From Candidatus Zhuqueibacterota bacterium (GTDB taxonomy: Bacteria > Zhuqueibacterota > Zhuqueibacteria > Residuimicrobiales > Residuimicrobiaceae), in assembly GCA_016934435.1 (NCBI GenBank), contig JAFGSU010000348.1:1-8312 (forward strand): a DNA stretch of 8,312 nt, in the 5' to 3' direction. Positions 1-5,093 of this stretch are shown here, piece by piece (position 1 is the first letter of the stretch; the number at the start of each line of letters is the position of its first letter). The notes under the pieces are model-generated. The model saw only the letters and a program-made list of their open reading frames with translations, was not told the origin of the DNA and ran no database searches. A program made the translations under genes and the position numbers.

Positions 1-2
1 AA

Positions 3-728
3 CTGGGCATGCACGGCCGCATCGCCAACATCCCTGCGAAGAACGTCAATTTCGGGGCCGAATGGGAGGAAGATGAATACGTCCTCTGGGCTTCCGGCGA
101 CATTCGCGAGACCAGCCTCTTCGGCGCCAATTTGCTGTTGCGGCGCAGCATCCACGCCAGGCTCGGTCAATCCCGCGTCTGGATCAAAGACGTCATCGTC
201 AACCAGGGATTCGAAGCCGCGCCGCTGATGTTCCTGTATCATTGTAATACCGGTTTCCCGCTGGTGAGCGAAGGCGCCGAATTACTGGCGGTCATCAACA
301 ACCTGGAGCCACGCGATAAAGAAGCGGAAAAAGGCGTCGAACAGTTCGACCGCATGGAGGCGCCGACTGCCCGGTTCTCCGAGCAGTGTTTTTTCCTGGA
401 CCATGATGCGGACGAGAAAAACATCGTCAATCTGGCCCTGGTCAATCGCCCGTTCAAAAATAATCAGGGGCTGGGATTATACATGGCGTTTCCTAAATCG
501 GAATTGCCCTATTTTACCGTGTGGAAAATGGTGGGGGAAGGTACCTATGTGGTGGGACTGGAACCCGGTAATTGCCTGCCCGAAGGGCGCAGCAGCGCGC
601 GCAAACACAGCCGGCTCGCCATGGTGCAGCCGCAAGAGGAACTCTCTTTTCATCTCGAACTCGGCGTATTAACATCCAACGATGAAATCCAGCTATTCGA
701 AAACAGACTGAGGGGCCAGACTGTGTGA
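3..728 (+). CDS. DUF4432 / aldose 1-epimerase family protein, 5' partial
   Basis: The reading frame is open from base 3, and the first ATG (base 9) lies inside a conserved stretch (Leu-Gly-Met-His-Gly-Arg-Ile). The true start is therefore almost certainly upstream of the window, and about 240 C-terminal residues are seen. DUF4432 proteins are cytoplasmic, usually a little over 300 residues, and adopt the galactose-mutarotase beta-sandwich fold; their sugar substrate is mostly unknown. Recognisable family signatures are HGRIANIPA near the start of the visible part, LYHCNTGFPL (about residues 76-85 counted from Met9), PYFTVWKM followed by VVGLEPGN (about 165-187), and LPEGRSSAR (about 190-198), which precedes the final beta strands. 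The gene ends in TGA and runs convergently toward the membrane-protein gene on the other strand. A role in carbohydrate handling follows from the family, but epimerase activity is not proven from sequence. The family call is fairly secure and the substrate is unknown. Confidence 0.8.
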   Translation: MGMHGRIANIPAKNVNFGAEWEEDEYVLWASGDIRETSLFGANLLLRRSIHARLGQSRVWIKDVIVNQGFEAAPLMFLYHCNTGFPLVSEGAELLAVINNLEPRDKEAEKGVEQFDRMEAPTARFSEQCFFLDHDADEKNIVNLALVNRPFKNNQGLGLYMAFPKSELPYFTVWKMVGEGTYVVGLEPGNCLPEGRSSARKHSRLAMVQPQEELSFHLELGVLTSNDEIQLFENRLRGQTV

Positions 729-873
729 TGCAGGTTCCAGGAGAATGGGACCGGCAACCGACCGGTTATAAAGCGCCCCTCCACCGGATTCCGAATAGAA
801 TACCGCCACAACCGGAAAATGCTCCCTCTGCCAATGTCCGGACCTGAAAATACCGGGTCAGCCTCGTTTCGCC

Positions 874-1650
874 TCACGACCCCAGCAGGCTGTGGGGAAT
901 GAGAAAAATAAGAAAAGTTACGATGGACGCGGCCAGCGCCCATGCTCCGGCCGGGCGTTTTCGCATCAAAGCCACCAGCGCCAGCAACCAGGCGATGAAG
1001 GCGATCAATGTTTTATTGTCGGTCAGATCGATGCCGTAGGGCACACCGGCCCAGTATACGCCGAATGCATACTTTTGTACCAGTCCGCCAAAGATAAATC
1101 CACCGACGACGAGCAGGACAGTTGTCCAGATGGCATATCTCTTTACATATTTTGATTTTGCCAGGACGGCCAATCCGGCTCGTGTCGACACCAGCATGGC
1201 GAGAAAAATGAAAAAAACATGCAGCGTCAGGATGGACCGCGGCACAAAGCCGGTGAAACGAATGCGCACATCTCCCTGTTCCGGTATACGAATCGTGCTC
1301 CCCGCTTTTGAGAGTTCTACATGGTAAAGCAGTTTACCCGCCGGAGGCTGGTGCGGTAAATAAGCGGTTAATTGCCCGGACTCGTATCGCATCGGCGCCG
1401 CGGTATAGGGCTCATCGCTGCGAAAGGGTTTATATTTCAATGTGCCGTTCACGGAGGCGTCCCCGACTTTAACGACCACGGATCGATCGCCGACATCGTG
1501 GCTGCGATAAAACTTGTAAGTAATCTCCTGTCCGGCCAGAACAACGCTGCCGTCCACCGGATAAGTGGGGCCGGTTATACGCTGATAAACAGCCGAAGCA
1601 ACCGTAATAATAAATGCAAGCACCCATAGCATGATATTTCGAACGAGCAT
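874..1650 (-). CDS. Uncharacterised inner-membrane protein with periplasmic beta-rich domain
   Basis: I do not recognise a named family. The 258-residue product starts with a membrane anchor (residues 5-22), followed by a hydrophilic, probably beta-sandwich domain (23-137, with PPAGKLLYHVELSK around 102-115). Four more membrane segments follow, at about 139-162, 172-192, 210-229 and 235-254. Basic patches at 165-171 (KSKYVKR) and 229-232 (RKRP) fit the positive-inside rule, which puts the soluble domain and the loop YAFGVYWAGVPYGIDLTDNKT (194-214) in the periplasm. His144 in segment 2 and His253 at the end of segment 5 both fall near the periplasmic face; they might bind heme or a metal, but this is speculation. 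The start at 1650 is chosen because an excellent GGAGGA lies 6 bases upstream. The frame stays open back to 1788, but that extension covers the ribosome-binding site and AT-rich promoter DNA. The gene is transcribed divergently from the outer-membrane protein gene and may share regulation with it. Confidence 0.82.
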   Translation of the reverse strand: MLVRNIMLWVLAFIITVASAVYQRITGPTYPVDGSVVLAGQEITYKFYRSHDVGDRSVVVKVGDASVNGTLKYKPFRSDEPYTAAPMRYESGQLTAYLPHQPPAGKLLYHVELSKAGSTIRIPEQGDVRIRFTGFVPRSILTLHVFFIFLAMLVSTRAGLAVLAKSKYVKRYAIWTTVLLVVGGFIFGGLVQKYAFGVYWAGVPYGIDLTDNKTLIAFIAWLLALVALMRKRPAGAWALAASIVTFLIFLIPHSLLGS

Positions 1651-1656
1651 GATGGT

Positions 1657-1662
1657 TCCTCC
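1657..1662 (-). promoter_or_regulatory. Ribosome-binding site fixing the start at 1650
   Basis: On the minus strand this reads GGAGGA, 6 bases before the ATG at 1650-1648. It decides the start of the membrane-protein gene against the longer in-frame start at 1788, which has no comparable site. Confidence 0.75.
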
Positions 1663-1711
1663 GGTTGTATGATGTGAATAGTTGGAACTCCCTATCTTTT
1701 CTAACGTAAAA

Positions 1712-1734
1712 ATAAATATGTGAAAAATATTTAT
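1712..1734. repeat. Perfect 8-base inverted repeat, candidate operator
   Basis: ATAAATAT at 1712-1719 and ATATTTAT at 1727-1734 are exact reverse complements separated by a 7-base spacer. The element ends 18 bases before the -35 hexamer of the rightward promoter and lies about 60-85 bases upstream of the leftward gene's start. A dimeric regulator could bind here and act on both divergent genes. The low complexity of AT-rich DNA makes chance occurrence quite possible. Confidence 0.35.
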
Positions 1735-1752
1735 CAGATGGAATAGAAAAAT

Positions 1753-1781
1753 TTGACATTCTGTTTTTACTGTTGTAATCT
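1753..1781 (+). promoter_or_regulatory. Predicted promoter for the outer-membrane protein gene
   Basis: A perfect -35 hexamer TTGACA (1753-1758) is followed after 17 bases by TAATCT (1776-1781). An overlapping TGTAAT (1774-1779) is closer to the -10 consensus but gives only a 15-base spacer. The same stretch also matches the Bacteroidota-type arrangement: TTTG at 1752-1755 and TAATCTTG at 1776-1783, close to TAnnTTTG. Transcription would begin near 1788, leaving a leader of roughly 170 bases. It probably drives the 1959 gene and, through the 12-base junction, the methionine enzyme gene. Confidence 0.55.
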
Positions 1782-1812
1782 TGTGCAATTTGCGGTGTTA
1801 AATATTATATCT

Positions 1813-1831
1813 CGACGTCCTTTCGGCGTCG
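1813..1831 (+). other. Hairpin in the predicted 5' leader
   Basis: CGACG (1813-1817) pairs with CGTCG (1827-1831), and after a bulged T, CC (1819-1820) pairs with GG (1825-1826) around a TTTC loop. This is a 7-base-pair GC-rich stem in an otherwise AT-rich leader. No T-run follows, so it is not a classical terminator; a role in RNA stability or a chance structure are both possible. Confidence 0.35.
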
Positions 1832-1946
1832 CAATCAGCATACCGATTCGGTGCCTGCAGATTAATTAGCTAATCGTGTGGGTGGTATATATTCAGTTCC
1901 GTTCGCCGGATATCACCGAATTCAGGTAGCATACATGATCTTTTCT

Positions 1947-1952
1947 AGGAGA
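1947..1952 (+). promoter_or_regulatory. Ribosome-binding site for the 1959 gene
   Basis: AGGAGA ends 6 bases before the ATG at 1959. It supports this start, which also yields a well-formed signal peptide. Confidence 0.7.
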
Positions 1953-1958
1953 TAGTCT

Positions 1959-4900
1959 ATGAAGCGTTCACATTTATATTTTATCCCCCTATTCATTTTG
2001 CTGGGTTGCATAACTGCTGTTCAGGCGCAGTATTTTGGCAAAAATAAAGTCCAGTATACGGACTTTGACTGGCATTATCTGCAGTCCGAACATTTCGATA
2101 TCTATTTTACCGATGGTGGTGAGGATCTGGCGGTCTTTGTCGCCAAAGTGGCGGAGACCAGCTACCGCTCCCTGCAAAAATCGTTGCGTTATTCTCTGGA
2201 CGATCGCCTGAAAATCATCGTCCACAACAGTCATAACGATTTTCAGCAGACCAACGTCGATCTGTCGGCGCCGGAAGAATCGGTCGGCGGGTTTACGGAA
2301 TTTTTCAAAAACCGGGTGGTGGTGCCGTTCGAAGGGGAATGGGAAAAGTTCCGCCACGTCATCCACCATGAGGTAACCCATGCGGTGATGTTACAGATGG
2401 CCTACGGCTCGGGCGTACAATCTATCATCTCCGGCATGACGCAGATGCAGCTTCCCCTGTGGTTCGTCGAGGGTTTGGCGGAGTTCCAGAGTCTGGGCTG
2501 GGATATCGATTCCGACATGTACATGCGCGATGCCACGGTGAACGGCTATCTGCCGCCGATACCCTATCTTTCGGCTTTTCTCGCCTACAAGGGCGGGCAA
2601 TCGGTTTTGCGCTATCTGTCCGATCGTTATGGCGAGGAAAAAGTGGGCGAATTATTAGGCAAGGTGAAAATCCACAAAAATTTCGATCGCGGGTTAAAGC
2701 AGGCCATCGGCATCGAGACCGAAGACCTGACCAAGCGCTGGCAGCGATATATGAAACGCCAGTACTGGCCCGATATAGAAGACCGCAAGGAACCGGAAGA
2801 ATTTTCCAAGCGCCTGACCGACCATCGCAAGGACGGCAGTTTCGTCAATAACAGTCCGGCCGTAAGCAACCGCGGCGACAAGCTGGCATTCAAATCGGAC
2901 AAGTCGAACTATTTCGACATTTACCTCATGAGCGCCATTGACGGCAGGGTATTGAAAAAATTGGTCAAGGGTCAGCGGGCCGGTAATCTGGAAGAATTGC
3001 AATGGCTGCGAGGGCCCGGCATCAGTTGGAGCCCGGACGACCGGCAGATCGCTTTCACCGCCAAAGCCGGCGGCCAGGATGCGCTGTATATTGTCGACGT
3101 TAAAAAGAGCAAGATTGTTAAGAGCTATGAATTTGATCTGGACGGCGTTTACAATCCCGCCTGGAGTCCCGAAGGAGATGAAATTGCCTTCAGCGGTCTG
3201 AAAAACGGTCAAAGTGATATCTATACCTGCAATCTCAAAACCGGGCAATTGCGCAAGATAACCGATGATGTCTACAGTGATGTCGAGCCCAGGTGGTCGC
3301 CCGATGGGGGAAAATTGGTCTTTGTCAGCGACCGCAGTAATTTTAACGCCGGCGTCATACCGGTCGATCTGGTACCGACCCATTTTAATATGAAAAACCT
3401 GGATATTTATGAGATCAACAGCGACGGCAGCGACTTGCGACCGGTGATTGAGAGCAATTATATCGAACGGTCCCCTTCTTATTCCAGAGATGGCAAGTTT
3501 CTGCTTTTCACCAGCGAGCGCGCTGGCATCAGCAATATCTATCTGAAGAATCTGCAGACCGAACAGGAATGGCCCATCACCAACGTGCTCACCGGCGCTT
3601 TTCAGCCGTCCTGGGGCGGTTCCAACGACCGTCTGGTCTATAGCGCATTTTTCTACGCCGGATACGATCTCTATCAATTGAAAAATCCCCTCGACATCAA
3701 ACCGGGCGACCTGCAGATTAAAGAGACCGAGTTCGTCCGCGAGCTGCGCGAGGGCAAGCGGGACCTGGCTGCGGAAGAGATGCTGGAGGAAGCCGAAATG
3801 GAAAAGCCGGCTCCGGACCGTAAGACGCAGCAATATCGCGATTTCGTCTTTGATGAAAGCTTTGCCGAAGGAAAAATAAAAGAGGATGAAAAGAAAAAAG
3901 TCGCGCTCGACTCATCGGACTATATCCTGCCCACCGGCGATTTCAAAGTGCACGATTATGAAGTAAAACTCTCGGCCGACCTCATCTACGGCACGGTCGG
4001 CTACAGTCAGTTTTTCGGCACCCAGGGTATGACCAATATTCTGTTATCGGATGTGCTCGGCAACCATCGTCTCAGTATCGGGCTCAACGTCTTTGGCGAT
4101 TTTCGCAATGCCGATTATGCCCTCACTTACTTTTATCTGCCCAAACGGTTGGATATCGGCACCGGGTTATTCCATAATGCCTACTATTTCTATTCCAATT
4201 TTGGCTGGATTCGCGACCGTAACTATGGCTTTAGTCTGTACCTTAGTAATCCGTTTAACAAATTCGAACGCGTCAGTTACGGCATGACCGCCATGGGGAT
4301 CAACCGTTCCTATCTGGAATGGCCCGACGATTTGGTGGACACCTATATCAATGAAGGATTATTGCCGCCGCGCGACCGGTTCTTTATCCTCAATAACCTC
4401 TCCTACACCCGGGATACCGCCATCTGGGGATGGACCGGACCGTTTAACGGCAACCGCATGGAAGTGGGCGTTACTTATAGTCCCGGTTTGGGGGAAAACG
4501 GCATCGATTTTGTCACCTTTCGCGGCGACTGGCGTAAATATTACCGCCTCGGACGCGAATATAATTTTGCTGTCCGATTTTCCGGCGGATTCAGCGAAGG
4601 CAAAAATAAACAGAAATTCTTCCTGGGAGGTCTGCCGAACTGGCTGAACCAGGATTTTTATGATGAAATTTACGTCGAGCATATCGAAGACATCTATTTT
4701 GCATCCTTTGAGATGCCCTTACGCGGCGCCGATTACTGGCAATTGGGCGGTAATCGCTTCCTGCTCACCAATCTGGAATTTCGTTTCCCGTTAGTGCGGC
4801 GCCTTTCCATGGGTTTTCCGCTGCCTTTGGACCTGTGGAATGTGGGCGGCGCCCTGTTCACCGACATGGGCCTGGCCTGGGACAAGGGCGACCAGGTGAA

Positions 4901-5081
4901 ACCGTTCGTCAAGAGTCCCAACGGTTTTATTGAAACGCGCGACGTCTTTGCCAGCATCGGCATCGGCGCCCGCATGAATTTAGGATTTCTGCTCCTGCGA
5001 CTGGACCTGGCCTGGCCCACGACGCTGTACCGGACCGCCAAATCGCCGCAGGTCCTATGGTCGCTGGGCGCGGATTTCTGA
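1959..5081 (+). CDS. Outer-membrane protein: zinc metallopeptidase + TolB/PD40 propeller + Omp85-type barrel
   Basis: A 1040-residue secreted protein with three modules. The signal peptide spans residues 1-23, with likely cleavage after AVQA; an LLGC at 14-17 could pass as a lipobox but fits less well. Module 1 (about 35-270) looks like a peptidase MA-type gluzincin: HEVTH at 137-141 gives two zinc ligands and the catalytic Glu138, and WFVEGLAEF (168-176) supplies the third ligand, probably Glu171. Module 2 (about 299-575) has six PD40/TolB-like blades, recognised by WSPDD (357), WSPEG (402), WSPDG (446), YSRDG (508) and related motifs; blade 4 carries an insertion at about 463-479. A highly charged linker (580-650) leads to module 3 (about 660-1040), a bacterial surface antigen/Omp85 barrel. 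Its marks are FLGGLP (888-893), LRG (921-923, matching the conserved arginine of the lid loop), NLEFRFPL (938-945) and a final Phe. No POTRA domain is visible. By analogy the N-terminal modules face the periplasm. Function is unknown; the architecture is well supported. Confidence 0.9.
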   Translation: MKRSHLYFIPLFILLGCITAVQAQYFGKNKVQYTDFDWHYLQSEHFDIYFTDGGEDLAVFVAKVAETSYRSLQKSLRYSLDDRLKIIVHNSHNDFQQTNVDLSAPEESVGGFTEFFKNRVVVPFEGEWEKFRHVIHHEVTHAVMLQMAYGSGVQSIISGMTQMQLPLWFVEGLAEFQSLGWDIDSDMYMRDATVNGYLPPIPYLSAFLAYKGGQSVLRYLSDRYGEEKVGELLGKVKIHKNFDRGLKQAIGIETEDLTKRWQRYMKRQYWPDIEDRKEPEEFSKRLTDHRKDGSFVNNSPAVSNRGDKLAFKSDKSNYFDIYLMSAIDGRVLKKLVKGQRAGNLEELQWLRGPGISWSPDDRQIAFTAKAGGQDALYIVDVKKSKIVKSYEFDLDGVYNPAWSPEGDEIAFSGLKNGQSDIYTCNLKTGQLRKITDDVYSDVEPRWSPDGGKLVFVSDRSNFNAGVIPVDLVPTHFNMKNLDIYEINSDGSDLRPVIESNYIERSPSYSRDGKFLLFTSERAGISNIYLKNLQTEQEWPITNVLTGAFQPSWGGSNDRLVYSAFFYAGYDLYQLKNPLDIKPGDLQIKETEFVRELREGKRDLAAEEMLEEAEMEKPAPDRKTQQYRDFVFDESFAEGKIKEDEKKKVALDSSDYILPTGDFKVHDYEVKLSADLIYGTVGYSQFFGTQGMTNILLSDVLGNHRLSIGLNVFGDFRNADYALTYFYLPKRLDIGTGLFHNAYYFYSNFGWIRDRNYGFSLYLSNPFNKFERVSYGMTAMGINRSYLEWPDDLVDTYINEGLLPPRDRFFILNNLSYTRDTAIWGWTGPFNGNRMEVGVTYSPGLGENGIDFVTFRGDWRKYYRLGREYNFAVRFSGGFSEGKNKQKFFLGGLPNWLNQDFYDEIYVEHIEDIYFASFEMPLRGADYWQLGGNRFLLTNLEFRFPLVRRLSMGFPLPLDLWNVGGALFTDMGLAWDKGDQVKPFVKSPNGFIETRDVFASIGIGARMNLGFLLLRLDLAWPTTLYRTAKSPQVLWSLGADF

Positions 5082-5087
5082 GAGGGG
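5080..5087 (+). promoter_or_regulatory. Ribosome-binding site deciding a GTG start
   Basis: A purine-rich GAGAGGGG overlaps the TGA of the preceding gene and ends 6 bases before the GTG at 5094. The overlap with the upstream stop suggests translational coupling. It supports the GTG over the later in-frame ATGs, which lie within the conserved CDGAMGTML motif. Confidence 0.55.
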
Positions 5088-5093
5088 CGCCGT

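Larger units (their letters stand above)
1651..1958. other. Divergent intergenic / regulatory region
   Basis: This is 308 bases between two divergent genes, clearly more AT-rich than the flanking coding DNA, especially over 1690-1810. From left to right it holds the minus-strand ribosome-binding site (1657-1662), a perfect inverted repeat (1712-1734), a rightward promoter (1753-1781) and a predicted leader of about 170 bases. Inside the leader are a hairpin at 1813-1831, the palindrome ACCGA-T-TCGGT at 1842-1852, the palindrome ATTAGCTAAT at 1865-1874 and the plus-strand ribosome-binding site (1947-1952). I found no convincing minus-strand promoter; a GATAAA-like -10 is possible over the inverted-repeat area but lacks a good -35. 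No riboswitch class that I know (SAM, cobalamin, TPP) is recognisable in the leader. Confidence 0.7.

Noticed and set aside
749..767. Possible stem ACCGG/CCGGT between the convergent genes as a terminator
   Set aside because: It has only five pairs plus a wobble and no T-run on either side, so it cannot be supported as a terminator. The rest of the 729-873 gap shows nothing else clear.
1651..1788. 46-residue N-terminal extension of the minus-strand membrane protein
   Set aside because: It covers AT-rich promoter-like DNA, overlaps the strong GGAGGA site and precedes a well-formed membrane anchor. The extension has no visible ribosome-binding site of its own.
1788..1958. SAM or cobalamin riboswitch in the leader controlling the downstream methionine gene
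   Set aside because: None of the conserved core sequences of those riboswitches is recognisable, and the first gene of the transcript is the outer-membrane protein.
1972..2030. LLGC as a lipobox that would make the barrel protein a lipoprotein
   Set aside because: The position -2 residue is poor and a clear AVQA signal peptidase I site follows. An integral barrel protein would normally use the latter.
2694..3833. Long minus-strand open frame (379 codons) antisense to the outer-membrane protein
   Set aside because: It lies wholly inside a gene with clear domain motifs, has no recognisable family features and no plausible ribosome-binding site context. It is a composition-driven shadow frame.
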